Shown: piece by piece, positions 1 through 12,415 of the stretch
How positions within the stretch are numbered: the stretch's first letter is position 1
Layout of the letters: each line of letters begins with the position of its first letter
Source: Norana najaformis
Taxonomy: Eukaryota > Annelida > Clitellata > Crassiclitellata > Hormogastridae
Direction: 5' to 3'
DNA length: 64,000 bases
Assembly (NCBI GenBank): GCA_964023275.1
Contig: OZ029929.1
Coordinates: 3,537,844 to 3,601,843, forward strand
Made by a program: the position numbers and the translations under genes
Notes under the pieces: model-generated
Database searches by the model: none
Told to the model about the DNA's origin: nothing
The model's input: only the letters and a program-made list of their open reading frames with translations

Positions 1-16
1 AAAAGGTAAAGATAAT

Positions 17-47
17 GTATTTATGATCCCTGAGGGATCATAAATAC
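17..47. repeat. Perfect short hairpin; related copy near 17.7 kb
   Basis: Two 14-base arms separated by a 3-base loop form a perfect inverted repeat. The right arm and the bases after it (GGATCATAAATACCTCGGG) recur with few changes at 17,704-17,722, also followed by an A-rich and then TAA-rich stretch. Two occurrences with the same kind of flank suggest the end of a dispersed repeat. No coding potential is seen. Confidence 0.6.
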
Positions 48-59
48 CTCGGGGCAAAA

Positions 60-850
60 TATAAAAAAGAAAAAAAATAAATACAAAAAAGTAATAATAA
101 TAATAAATCTCCGGGATTATTATTATTACGAGATTATTAAGGCAAACGGTCAATAAGGTCGCGACAAATGCAGATATACAACCTACCTTCTCACGCATTC
201 TTCTCTTGCCGACAATTCCATTCTGACAAGATCTAGACTGTAATGCTCCACGTACTATCTACTACCTATCATATCATAAATCTCCTCAATCTGGTCTTAG
301 TCAACAACAACTGTAAAAGAATTCTTCAATACTTTGGGCATCTATTGTCTAAATCTAATCTCTAAATTCCAGTTCCAAAATATTGGAAAAAAGTAGTTGC
401 TAATCAGTTATATTCTTCTACTTCTTTTTCCAAACTGACACAGTCATGCACTCATTCTCCTTTACCTATCTGTTGCATTATGACATTTTTAGTCTTTTAC
501 AACTACTTCCACCATGTCACAAATACTAGTTAAGCGCCTTCCAATACTGGTTTGGACTTTTTCAACGTCGTACAATAAATTCGTATAAATTAACTCACTT
601 CTCCTTCTTTGTTTAAATTGCGGTCTTCCACAAGGTCTTTACTCCTACTTACATTATATACCACTCCGTGAAATCTTGCTCCCAACTTGCTTATGTGTTT
701 GTGAAATTCAACCGTGAAATTCTAATACCGAAAGTATAACGTAAGAACTGCGCAAATTTGATTTCCTTAAGTCTGCTCATTTGAGTGGCTTATTTATTAA
801 TCATACTGAATTCGCACGCAGTTTGGGCGTGGTGTTTGTTTCCACCATGT
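60..850. other. AT-rich unique sequence, no gene seen
   Basis: I see no conserved protein motif in any frame, no RNA gene and no long repeat. A short (TAA)n run lies at about 90-130. Short open frames here look like chance. Confidence 0.5.
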
Positions 851-852
851 AA

Positions 853-932
853 TTTAACTCCGCCACTGCCTTTAAATTCGGTAGTGCTAGTCCATAAAGG
901 AGGAGGGCGACGTCAACGGCCTTTGATGCCAT
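853..932 (+). mobile_element. SINE body fragment, same family as 15.6-16.0 kb
   Basis: The segment aligns almost base for base with the reverse complement of about 15,815-15,895. This includes a conserved block around GGAGGAGGGCGACGTCAACG at 899-918. The tRNA-like head and the tail are absent, so this is an internal fragment. Its open frame is not a gene. Confidence 0.75.
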
Positions 933-939
933 ACTACCA

Positions 940-1058
940 CCATGTCACTTTCTTAACCATGTTCAGACCGTACGTAGATCATCTCAATTTCACATTGAGA
1001 ATTTTTGTAGAATTTAACCATTTCTGCTCCAACTGTCTTAATCCAAAAAGATGCATGC
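940..1058 (+). mobile_element. LINE fragment (post-RT region)
   Basis: The segment resembles the last 115 bases of the window (about 63,885-64,000), sharing stretches such as TCAATTTCACAT and AACTGTCTTA-TCCAA. That second region follows a recognisable RT in the same orientation, so this is a short remnant of the same LINE family. It lies just after the SINE fragment. Coding capacity is lost. Confidence 0.55.
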
Positions 1059-1059
1059 A

Positions 1060-3980
1060 CTAGTACCAATAGGGGAGATCTGCATAAGCTACAAATTATC
1101 AAACTCGTACAAGGGTAGAGCCATAATAACGACAACACATATCAGCTTATTAAGTAAATTAATTGCACTGGTTAATTAATTGCACAGAGAATTCATTTCA
1201 AATCTGTCTTGTACTTCACAGTACAGAGTACTAACTTTAAATCAGCCGATCCATGCCTCACCCCTCATACTCTGTTGCCGAATAAGTGTAGGGCTCTGGG
1301 GCTTTTAAGTACCTGGTCTAAAGCTTTGGAATTTACAGTTCGTTCTGTCAATTTTTTATGCCATTTAATTCTAATTTCTTTCAACTTGTTTACCCACGGT
1401 AGTCTATTGGAATTCAATATGGCTTCTCCTACGGATTATGATTTTTTATTGCGATTTAACTTTAAACGAACATCAGCTGAAGCCTTGGGTATATTAAATT
1501 AGACAAGACCAGATGAGATCAGATCAAATTAGATCAGATCTGATCAGATGCTGCCTTATGCACGATAACAAGTTTTCTGAAAAGGCTTTGTATTCCCCGC
1601 TTTAATACAAAAATTCTTGATAAGCAAGTTCAGATTGATACAGAGGAAAGAAAAGTAAAATAGTTGTTATCAGTGGTAAGCCAGATGGAAGACTTTTCAC
1701 ACTCAACTAAAAACTGCAGTTGATAAATACAATATTTAAAGTACAGAAAGAGAGACAGAAACCAAAAAGATTATCTTGGACGCCGAGATGCCTTTTAATT
1801 TATGTCAAAAGAGGCTGAGGCTGAGGCTGGGGCAGACAGAAATTCTGTCTGTCTGCACATCTGTGGATAACGCCTAAGGGCGTGCGCCAAATGCTCTACA
1901 GCTGTTACTTAATATGCCCGCGTAGACGTTTAGATGTTTACACTTCGTAGCATGAGTCTGAGGTCATGGGAGGTCAAAAGAAGTATATGGCACACAAAAA
2001 AACGTCTAGTCTTATACGAATATAATCGCTGTATTTTTGCGGTGTCTGTAAATATAGGCACGTAAATATTTTTTGAAATTATAAAATAAAATCCAAACCA
2101 GATGTATTGTTAATGTTAATATTATGAAACATATAAAATTAAAATCTATGAGTTTAAAATCAATTAGATAATTTATTGTTTATAATCAACATTTTATATA
2201 AATTAGGATCATTTTCTTTACACTGATTAGATAATGTTCACATACTCTAAATGTACATTTAATTCTATTTAAAAACACTTTAGTGTTCTAATTTTACGCA
2301 TGAGCTGGCTTAAGAGCTTTATCTATTAAATATCTTTCTGTCCTTATTCAAACTTTGCACCTCCGGCAGCATGCAAATCACTTGAATATTGCGCGACTCA
2401 TTATGACACACAATTATTAATGTTAATGTAGCCAAGTCAATAACTGTTTTGCAATTTAGCCACCAGAAACTTGTTTCATATTTTTTCTGTAGAAAACATG
2501 CAAATCATAAATGCATTTACATATTTGATATTTAATAATCTGACAGAAAATAAATAAATTGTTTTAGGTGTTGCAGTCACCTTGATTTACTTACCAACGT
2601 CTTCCAATATGAGGATACTATCCTGGTTTTAAAGACTATACAAAATTAGGCTTCAAACATTGTTCAAAAGGCAATACAAAATTTTACAAATTTTAAATCT
2701 GCACTAATGAAATTTAAAATAAAAAGTACTAACCACGTTCTTTCTGCCTTTGTTGACCAAACACATCACTAAGCACCAGAATAAACAAAACCAAAAGCAG
2801 GTTCCAGTATGTTTGTGCTAAACCCTGCATTTTGGCAAAATTAAGTTGACTTAGCTACTTTCACAAAAGATGCCACATGCTGTAAGTGCTTTGACAGAAA
2901 ATGCGTTCAGACCAACTGTCCTAGCCTTACAGACAGCTTCGAATGCTGTCTGCGTGCCTAATATAAGTTAGTAGTTCAGACAGAGAGCAGACGGCTAGAC
3001 GGTTCTTTTGGCTACCAGCTGGAGCATATTACAGGATACCTACGGTAGTAATAGAAAACTTAACAGTTCACAGAGACTCAAAGTTCCCCTCTGCCAATAT
3101 CTTTGTTTCATATTTAGTGCATGTGCATACAGTATTTTTTTTGTCTGTTGGTCCCTTCAAAGTAAACCTGTTTTTGTTCAGAAACGGTAGTGATACTATC
3201 AGACAAATACGTTAGAATCTGCATGTCACCAAAGTAGCCAAAATGAAATTGTAAATATGTACAAAAATTGCATCATTTGATTATTAAAATAACAAAATTC
3301 GAATTTAAATTGACAACTACATTAGAAATTTTGTATATAATTCCAAAGTTTCTTCTGAAACAGTTCTGAAACAATGGGTCTAAGATGCAAAAATCGCTCA
3401 AAACTAAAATAACAAGATGGTATACTCGGCCAAATTTGAAAGTTTACCATTAACTTAAGGCAATTTGCCAACTAAACGGGCCACATTTTTACCAAATCAC
3501 TTGTCCTTTTAGTTTAACAGTTTCTTGGTCAATTAATAATGTCGAGTTTCAAGTTTTACTTTTAATTTTAAACTGCTTGAAAACTTAAACTATCAATTAA
3601 ATTCAACCATGTCACAAGACTAAATGCAGACTACTGGCATATACAGCTTGTAACAACATTGATACAATTAACTGTAATTTTAACGCTAGTACTGAGTCCA
3701 TTGTAGTTCATAATAACCAGTAACTATCGAAACGTCTGTGGTTAAACTCCCCGCCCTATCAGAAATATCCAGATATCGGCTTCACTTGCATCTCCTAGCC
3801 AACTCAGATCAAATGACTACACTGTCCGTACATTGCGAGTGCGAATATCGAGCAGTGAACCCATCCTCATAAAACACCGGGCCTAAAAAAAAAAATGGAG
3901 TTGCTAACACTTCATAAATTCGCTTAAAGAACTGCTGCTTCATAAATTCGCCTCCGACTGCTGCACAACCGATGGACTTC
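1060..3980. other. AT-rich intergenic sequence, no gene seen
   Basis: No protein family or RNA gene is recognised. Minor structures are a GATC-rich cluster at 1,510-1,550 and a short inverted repeat built on CAGACAGA/TCTGTCTG at 1,832-1,850. Open frames under 100 codons show no motif. Confidence 0.45.
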
Positions 3981-4079
3981 TTCTTCTTATTCATCATCGC
4001 CTCTTGGTGTTGATCGCTTGCTTCATATCTTAAATGTAGATTTCCAATGTTCCATGTTCTAGGCTTAGCAGACTCAGCT

Positions 4080-5105
4080 GATCCCTCGCCATCCTTCATG
4101 TAAAACACAACTTGTCTGACAATCATGGATGTCATCCATTCTGGAAATGTGTCCAAAAAGCTTGAATTTCCTTTCCATTACTTGCAATTCACTCGTTTGT
4201 GACCTTATGTTGTCATCTGATACGTAATATCCATCTGTAGCACCTAATCTCAAACGGGAGTAATATAACTTTGTCTTTTCTGTGTCTTTTCAACATACTG
4301 AATATACATGTTCTGGTAATTTTCACTTGGGTGTGCACACTTATCTCCCTCCTCCTCCTTATCACATGTTTTTGAAACCTCAGCTTGCTTTTATCTCTTC
4401 GGTGTAGTCATTGTCAGCAGACTGCCCAAAAAACAAGCTTTTCCCACACTCGATCTTTTCACCACTGACTTTCACTTTCCTCAGCACCAAATATCATCAG
4501 CTTTGTCTTACTTATGTTAATTTTTAATCTTGCATTCTGTTCTACTTTCTTTAATACTTTTATACTTCTGTTGTATTCTCTCTAATTATGTGATGGATAT
4601 CGTCGGGGAGACTGTCTCCCAGTCTTGTGCCTATTGTAATTCTGAACCAGTCTCGAACCACATATATTTTGTTGTATCGTTTTACGGTTTCTTCTGAATC
4701 CTTCCTGTTTCTATCAGTGTGCTTCGACTTGTGTTTGGAGGCGTTTCAACAGAACCATCATCAGCACTTTGCAAATGTGGTTTACCTCCGCTATTGTTCT
4801 GTAATTATATTGGTATAGTTATTATAATGGAGTGCGTCCACGCTTCCGTAATTCTCCCTTCGTGCCAGCCTTGATTGAATATAATGTGGATTTCTTTCTA
4901 TTGCCTTGCCTATATGCCATTCTCTTCATCCTCTGTGCTGCTATTCGTGCCTGGTGTTTTGTTTCTCTTCAGTTTTCTTGTAACCGCTTCAACTTCTTCA
5001 AGAAGAATGCCATTCTCTTCATCCTCTTGTGTTGGTTTTCTTACAGCTTGATAGTACCTTCTCGCTCTCTGATAACTGTGTCATCTGTCATCATGGTATA
5101 ATTCT
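4080..5105 (-). pseudogene. Decayed RTE-like LINE reverse transcriptase
   Basis: Read on the minus strand, short conserved LINE RT pieces appear in the expected order but in different frames: KQEGFRRN at 4,710-4,687 (the Q-x-GFR motif), then NISKTKLMIFGAEE around 4,534-4,488 (the strand after the YxDD motif), then KLFGHISRMDD at 4,173-4,125 (typical after the RT in RTE-like elements). The YADD-like box itself is not preserved. Frameshifts and stops are frequent, so the element is dead. RTE is my best clade guess from the FGH-x-x-RMDD pattern. Confidence 0.55.
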
Positions 5106-5221
5106 CTGCAATCTCATTTCTTCCCTTATTTCTTCTTGGTTCTGCATAATGTTGTCCATCATGTCTTTAATTGCAGATTGCCTTGTTTTCCATTTCCGGT
5201 TGACCTGTTTTTTGAGCCTAC

Positions 5222-6996
5222 ATAATAATTAGCAATTATAATACGCGGGTGTCGAAGGCACAAGATGGCGCACCAAAACCAAGCCACAATCAAGCCAATA
5301 TCCAAAAGGTTAGCCCATAAGACAGAGAGGCAGCCTACGGTGGATAAGCAATAAGTAAGTTTTAAGTTGAGAGCGAAATGACAGAAGCGACTGAGCAGAA
5401 CGAACAGACACGGGGGGGAGAGCCAGAATTTAGGTCCAGCAATCGAGAAAGCACTTTTACCGAGAAAGAAAATCAGATGAACTTGCAGAATAATGGTTAT
5501 AAGAATTGATTTTAAGTAGTGTGGTTGGCCAGAATTCAATGTTTTATAAACCCTAAGTCCCAATTTAAAACAAATCCTCTGCTGAACAGGAAGCCAATGC
5601 AAAGATTTAAGTTCAGAGGTTATATATTCATATTTTGAAGTATTTGTTATGGCTCTAGCGAAGGAGATACCAACAAGAAGTTAACTGCAGTAGTCAAGGC
5701 AACTGGAGACCAATGCGCTTGCCAAAGATATTCTAGAGGACATGGGGAGACATAGCCCTTAATTCTGCGTATGTCACTTGCAAATAGACATGGTAGAATC
5801 AAATACAAAGTTGCCGTGGAGTGTAAAGGAGTTTGCTAGCCGTCATCCAAGACTGCAGGTCTTCAAAGGCATTAGACAACACCTGCACAGACAAGTGACA
5901 AACTGTCAAATGAAACGTAGATTATCATCCGCATAGAAATTAATGATTGTCTAGCAGTGTACGCGGAGGTGTGGTATATAACTGTAAACAAAAGAGGACC
6001 AGCAGAACACCACAAGTCAACAAAAGCACTAGTTGAATGATGTCAAATAAATGTTGAATAAAGTTGAATGGAGTACATGATGTCGTAATGAACAGATGGT
6101 ATTGAATGAAATTTATGGTATTTAGACTGAAATTGAGAGTTACTGGGTTGGAAGAAAGGTGAGCTTGCATATGATCAAATTTTTTAGTTCAAAAATTTTA
6201 CAAAATTTAAAATTGAGATGGGTCTGTAATTAGACAGCTCATCTGGATCGAGAGAATGTTTCTTTAAGAGAGGATGAACTATGGTATGCGCAAAAGCAGA
6301 TTGGAAGGCTCCCTCAAGCGATGAGAAATTGATTATTAATATTAATACAGGACATCAAAAGATTCTTTTAGGAAAGAAGTGGGCATGGTGTCTAGGAGAA
6401 GAGCTTTTGTCAGATGAAGAATATATGTCTGCAAACCTCTTGTTAGTTTGTTAGAGCTACTTGTTAGAGTTGTCAAGAAGCTCAGATAAGTAGATTGGAA
6501 CTGCATGGCCAGTTCATAAGCAGTTTGTGCAGGAGATAATCACAACGGAGATGTTAAGATATTGTGCAATATGACCTGATAAATAAGACTCATAAGGTCC
6601 AGGATTAGTTTCGACATCACCATCCAAAAGAAGCAACAGAAACAATTTCAAAGACAACAAAAGATATGTAGCTGAAGATGTTTTACAAGAATTAACATTT
6701 AACCTAATACGGAAAATAATGTTGGTTGAATTGAATAGTAGCAGAACATATACCGAACTGAACAAGCAGCAATCATATAGAATGAATAAGCTGAGCCAAG
6801 TTCTGACGCAAAGTGACTTCACCAGATTTAGCAAGCAGGAATAACATGAACATAGTAATAATAATGCAAATAATACAATAATAATAGTAATATATAATAA
6901 TACAAAGTACCAAAGGGAGCAGCATAATAAGGCGGCCATACTACGAGACAGAATTGAACTTACAAGAAAAACAGAACAACTCGAACCATGCAACAA
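5222..6996 (-). mobile_element. LINE remnant with N-terminal 2A-like peptide
   Basis: On the minus strand an open frame (6,996-6,514) ends shortly after a leucine-rich stretch followed by DGDVETNPGP at 6,624-6,595, which fits the ribosome-skipping 2A consensus D-x-E-x-NPGP. Downstream come RT pieces (LLKKHSLDPDELSNYRPIS around 6,270-6,210) and the C-terminal LINE motif MHWLPVQQRI at 5,602. Known: APE-type LINEs of several invertebrates carry 2A-like sequences near the N terminus. The endonuclease and the catalytic YADD part of the RT are missing, so this copy is internally deleted and dead. Confidence 0.7.
6595..6624 (-). other. 2A-like ribosome-skipping motif
   Basis: The minus strand encodes D-G-D-V-E-T-N-P-G-P, preceded by LFLLLLL. 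This matches the invariant D-x-E-x-N-P-G-P core; the break in known 2A peptides is between G and the last P. It lies in an intact 160-codon frame. Whether it still works cannot be judged from sequence. Confidence 0.8.
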
Positions 6997-6999
6997 GTG

Positions 7000-8535
7000 T
7001 GAAGACGTGACCTAAATAGAGAAGAAAAGAGAAAATCTTCAATCAGTAAATGGGCGACTCATGAACACAGAATACTAAAGTGTGCCAGCTGGGTTATTGT
7101 GGAGTTATTACCGAGAAAATTATAGAGAAGTGGAGGGGACTTGTATGTAAACGAAGCCAACATCACCCGAGAACAGCGTAAACCTGTTCCTTCCACCAGA
7201 AGCGATAATACAGCGTGTTCGATAAAAAACAATTATTAAAATATAAGCAATGGACAGTTTCCGCAGTTTTAATCCATATGATTACCAGCTGCTCAATAGA
7301 CTTAGACTGTTCCTTCCACAAGGCCTCCTTGTTTCTTATGGCTGCTTTTCTGACCTTGTTACCCCGCTTATTGTATTCCAAAGCCCTTTCATCCGTCTTT
7401 GCTTCATTTCGCGCCTTCCCTTAGCCATTTCCAATGTGGCCTCTATAATTCATGGTTTGTTCCGCTTTCTCCTTAAAGGTTACGATTTTAAACATATGGG
7501 TGACCATCTTGAGTTTCCTATGCATGTTCGTGATTCCACTATTCCCAGCTGGGGACGCGGACATTGTTTATCAGGCGACTCCAAGCTGAGATCTTTTCCT
7601 TTGTTTTTCATGCAACTTCTTTCTCTAATTGTTTGACCGTCGGCAGTAACTGCACCCTATCGACCAACCTCCTTAGCTGAAGGTTAATACGAATTAATTA
7701 TGGAAACTAGGTCTCATTTCACGCAAAGAAGCACAGAGAGGAGACGCAGCTGCTTTGTTTTACAGGCGTCAATTGCCAAATAAAAAAAAATTTGTTTAGT
7801 CATGTTTAAGCCATAATTAAGAAGCAACACATTTGCAGCAGTAAGCATCTTCAAAATATGTCATGTCCTGTTAGGTTTAACTTACTATTACTAAAACAAA
7901 AACATACAAAACGCATTGTATGCGCATTGTTAAAACAATTTAGCCAAGCAGCTCAGTATGATCAATGTTAAAATTATGAACAATTGTGATTTTGTCTAAA
8001 TGATTATATTTTCAAAAGGCAATTTTTGAGTGTGGATATGAAAAGCAGTCACGAGCGTGATTTAAGATTTAAGAATTTAGCAAGTGCTTTACTGTAATGA
8101 GTTTTAGAATTTTTAACGTCCCATTATGTAACGCTTAGAATACGCTTAAAATACTTTTCAAAAGTATTAAAATAATACAATTTATACACTTTTAACTGCT
8201 TTCGCAAGTATTTAGTAATACTACCGAACAGGCAAGTGACTTTCTTAAATAACATGTTGCAGTGTCACTGGCAAACCGCGTTGGCCCTTTGGCAACATTT
8301 CAGAAAGAACGTAACGGTATAAAGGTTTGGCTGCATGCTAGAAATAGAACTTTGTGCGTGTATTGTATGTGCACGAATAAGATTTGTATTCCGTTGAGCG
8401 ATGGGTTCGAAAAATACTGTTTAAACTACAAATGTGGCTAGAGAAACGATTTGAAATACCGATTAGAACAAAAAAAATGTTCGATCTGAGAATTATAAAC
8501 TCTTAAACACGGACCACCAAGGCAGTCCGACCCTC
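7000..8535. other. No recognisable gene
   Basis: Open frames at 7,163-7,424 (minus) and 7,250-7,636 (plus) overlap one another and carry no motif I can name. The rest is AT-rich with many stops. It could contain highly decayed 5' sequence of the minus-strand LINE next to it. Confidence 0.4.
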
Positions 8536-9045
8536 GTGTTGTTAGTACCGTCACAGTAGGATGCTTAAATGTAAACTTAGCGGGAAACAAATTCGCTGGG
8601 CTCCAGAATGCTATTCAGCGTGATGGTTTCGATATCCTAGCCCTGTGTGAAGCTCATCATAACAGTAAATTACTCCACCTGGTTACAAATGTTTTTGATG
8701 CATCTCGTTCTTCTCGGCTTCCTCGGCTTCGGCAGTGCGGTTCCACTACCGGCGCGGCTGCTGAGGCACGGAAGGGCACCTCGGTGGTTTTGCGCTTTTT
8801 TGGAGGAGTTGCAATAATACATCGACAAACGTCTACAGCTAGGAGAACGACTTTGAACCTGCAACATTTTAAATTCGCTCAGCTAACCTGTCATCTGTTA
8901 GATCAAACATTGTGGTGACATCAGCCAGGAGGCATTCCTATAGAAAATCAGTTCACGAACAATTTTTCACAGAGCATACGTCGTTTATTAGTGGTCATAA
9001 TGGAGATCTGAATACACTTATGGACGACATCACTAATATGCATGT
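8536..9045 (+). pseudogene. LINE endonuclease (APE-type) fragment
   Basis: A plus-strand frame reads LNVNLAGNKFAGLQNAIQR followed by DGFDILALCEAH at about 8,566-8,657. This matches the start of LINE AP-endonucleases, with N in the first metal-binding motif and E of the T/C-E-x-W/H motif. Further on, in other frames, GGVAIIHR (about 8,803) matches the middle of the same domain. No RT follows before family N1 begins at about 9,070. This is a 3'-lost, frameshifted remnant of a different LINE. Confidence 0.6.
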
Positions 9046-9229
9046 AATGTCATGACGTCATGTTTGCGCTTCGGCGTGTTGTTTGTGTTTGAATTTTCAA
9101 CGGATTTTCGTCAACTTCGGGCGTTTTTTGCGTTTTCTGTTGGATTATACCTACGCTATCTAACTTGTGGATTACTACGGCTTGTTTGTTCTTGGGTTAA
9201 CAAGCGTAAGTTTGAATTAAGTTGACGAT

Positions 9230-12200
9230 GTTGTCGTCTTCGGCCGCTCCTTCCCCCACTCCTCTGACTCGTGTGTACACTTCCGCTGAGCTACGTACCT
9301 ACAATCAACCGGTTCTCACCATTCGACGTTCCTTACGTAAGACTATTCAAGCTTCATCTATGGCAACCGGCATCTTCACGGCCTGGATTATCGTCTCCCT
9401 CTTGCCAATCTCAGCCTACACCTCTGGACTCTGCTCCGTCGCCTACCTCTCGGCTGCCCTCAGACCTGGGTGGCAGTGATGGACTTAGACTTGGGACACT
9501 GGGAAATAAGTTTATGGAGATCGCTAACTCTATCTCTCTGCATAATCTGGATATACTCGTCGTCACGGAGTCTTGGCACTCCTCTTCCTCTGATGTTCCG
9601 GTTCGACGCGCTGCTCCTCTGGGTTACCTATTCCTCGACCCTCCTCGCCCGGTTGATCCCTCACGTGATTCGCATCCTCTTGCGCAAAATCATGGTGGCA
9701 TTGTAGTCTACCATCGAGAACATTTTCGGGTCAAAAGATCCCTCTTCTTCTCCCTGTTTCCACGTTCGAAGCATCGTGCCTCTCCTGCGCCACGACTCCT
9801 GGTCCAGTCACCGTTCTTGCCCTCTACCGGCCAGGCTCCTCTCCTGTTACGTCGACCTTCTACACCGAATTCTCCTCGCTTCTGGAAGTCTTCGCCACCT
9901 TCAACTGCCAGCTAATCGTAACCGGGGACCTGAACATTCACCTCGAGAACCCAGATTCTCCAGAGTCTATCCGCTTCAACGATCTGCTTTTCCAATTTGG
10001 CTTCATTCAGCATGTCGCTGAATCTACTCATGTGCTGGGAGGCTGGATTGATGTCATTATCACCCGCGATTACTCTAACATCTCAGTTGCTATAGCAGAA
10101 CCTCCAGCTCTCTCAGATCATGGACTTCTTCTATACAAGTTTCCTTTTCTATGTACCCAGCCAACATACGCGCTTCGGCTTGTACCTGGTTGGAACAACT
10201 TGGACCGTGAGGCTTTCGTTGCTGGTCTGAATAATAGTCCTCTCTGCGGAGACCTCTCCTCCCTCGCAGGTCGCTCGTCTGAAGAGGTCTCTTCAGTTCG
10301 CCTCCTCATCGATCACCTCCTTCCGCTTCGTCCGCAGCGGGCCCGTCGGAGACCGTTAGCACCTTGGTTTGACCGATCATGCCGTACTTTACGTCGTGAT
10401 GTCAGGCGGCACGAGCGAAGGTATCGACGAACACGCGATCCTGCCGATCGTCTCCACTGGATCCACCACCTTCGCTTAGTGCACCGGGAGTTTCGAGCCA
10501 AAGAAATGGCATACTGGGAGTCATTGATTGAGCGGGAGAGGAGCAATCCGCGTCGGCTATGGTCTTCGCTCTCCGGTGTCCTCAGCCGTTCTACCGCTTC
10601 TAACTCTCCGGCCCAGCCTTCGTTCACAGCGAACGACTACCTCGACTACATGCGCGGGAAGATCGACTCTATCCGCCAATCCACTGATGGTTCTCCTCCT
10701 CCTTCCTTTCCTCCTACGTCATCTAGGCTTTCATGCTGGAAGCCTCTGCCTTTGGACGTCCTTCTTCGGCTCCTGCTGGAGTCACCTGCTAAGTCCTGTG
10801 AACTGGACTTATTACCACCATTTTTAATCAAGGATTTTATAGATGACTTAATTCCGTTCTTACACTTGCTATGTAATACCTCCCTGGGTCAGGGTTCACT
10901 CCCGGCTTCTCACAAACGTGCTGTAATCTATCCCTCTCTCAAGCGCCAAGGGCTTGACCCCAATGATATCTCTAACTACCGACCTATCTCTAACCTTTCC
11001 TTCCTCTCTAAGCTTCTTGAAAGATGTGTGTCCGTCCAACTGGTTGACTACCTTGACTCTAACTCCATCATGCCTCCTCTTCAATCCGGATTTAGGTAGT
11101 TCCACTTTACTGAATCACTTTTTATACGTCTCCTGGCCGACGTCTTTTGAGCTTTTGACCGTGGACAGGTACCTCTTCTTGCCCTCTATGATGTTAGTGC
11201 TGCTTTTGACACTGTGGATCACTCTATCCTTTTGCAGCGTCTAGAAAAATCTTTTGGCATTACTGATACGGCCCTTCTTTGGTTTCAGTCATTCCTCTCA
11301 GACTGCTCTCATTCTGTCATCTTTGGACCTACACGTTCCGCCTGGTCCCTTATACCTTTTGGCCTTCCTCAGCGTTCTGTCCTGGCCCCTCTCCTCTACA
11401 TTCTGTACACTGCCGACCTGGCACGGGTTCTCCTTCCCATGGGTGTTGCTGTCCATCAGTATGCAGACGACACTCAGGCCTTCGTTCATGGCCCAGCGGA
11501 AGCGGCTTCCTCTCTGGTTGAGAGTATTCTTGACGCAACATCTGTCCTTGGTCTTTAGATGTCCTCTAATCGCCTCCGACTGAACTCTGCTAAGACCCAG
11601 TTCATCTGGCTTGGTGGTCGTGCTCAGCTGGCAAAAATTGATTCATCATCCTTACGCCAGAGGTTTCCGGACATTCTATTCTGTTCCAAAGTCCGTGATC
11701 TTGGGGTTGTTCTGGACCGGGAACTCTCCTTGACCGATCATGTTAATAGTGTCTCCCGCTCATGCTTTTACCACCTTCGTCAGCTTCGTACCATCCGCCG
11801 CTCCCTCTCCTTTCATGCCGTTACTACTCTAATTCATGCCCTTATCTGCAATAGGGTGGACTTTGGTAACGCTATCTTTGCTGGACTCTCACGCCAATAT
11901 TTCCAAACTTCAATCTGTTCTCAATGCTGCTGCCCGTCTTGTTGGAGGCGTCCCTAGGTATGGCCATATAACTTCCTTTATAGGGGACACTCTACACTGG
12001 CTTCCCATTCAGCAGCGTATCCAGTTCAAGATCCTAACGCTTATGCGTAATTGTCTTGTTGGCTCTGCTCCATCATATCGTAGGGACTTCTGCATTTCGG
12101 TCTCCTTGGTTCCAGGCCGTAGCACTCTCCGGTCGGCCTCCCTTGGACTTCTGACTGTCCCTCGTATGCGCACTGCTACAGCGCAGTCTAGAAGCTTCGC

Positions 12201-12345
12201 CTATGTTGGACCTAATAGCTGGAATCGCCTTTCCCGAGAGCTCCGGCTAGTGTTCCTCAGTTTGTCTCTTCCGCAGTTTCGCAAGCGCCTGAAGTCTGTA
12301 TTATTTGCCAGTGGTCTCACTGGTTCGGGTCGGGAGCGCTTCTGA
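9230..12345 (+). pseudogene. N1 LINE polyprotein: endonuclease + reverse transcriptase, broken
   Basis: The product would nick DNA and reverse-transcribe the element's RNA at the target. The start ATGTTGTCGTCT at 9,230 opens a serine/proline-rich leader. The endonuclease lies at about 9,490-10,150 (NKFMEIANS, LDILVVTESWH; later LNIHLEN and SDHGLL). The RT lies at 10,800-11,560 (SNYRPISNLSFLSKLLERC, then DVSAAFDTVDH, then QYADDTQAF at 11,458-11,484, the catalytic YADD). The C-terminal part has SFAYVGPNSWNRL at about 12,197-12,235. Breaks: frameshifts near 9,480, 9,915 and 11,100, stops at 11,097 and 11,556, and another frameshift near 11,900. It is inactive, but the YADD and endonuclease motifs are readable. 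Confidence 0.85.
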
Positions 12346-12415
12346 TGAGTCTATCCTTGAAGTGCGCTTTATAAATGTCAGATTACAATTACAACTACAA
12401 TTACAATGCAGCCGG
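12330..12415 (+). promoter_or_regulatory. N1 LINE 3' hairpin and tail
   Basis: The last bases of N1 hold a potential stem built from AGCGCTTCTGATGAG and GAAGTGCGCT, then TTATAAATGTC and repeats of ATTACA/ACTACA. The same layout occurs at 56,940-57,000 and 57,565-57,650, and inverted at 22,945-23,000. By analogy with LINEs whose RT recognises a 3' stem-loop, this is the likely RT-recognition site (inference). Confidence 0.55.

Noticed and set aside
785-1063. 92-codon ORF as a gene
   Set aside because: It spans a SINE fragment and a LINE fragment; no protein motif.
7215-7636. 128-codon plus-strand ORF as a gene
   Set aside because: No recognisable motif, overlapping open minus-strand frame, no supporting start context.
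10118-10831. Arginine-rich minus-strand ORFs
   Set aside because: They are antisense shadows of the N1 LINE coding region.
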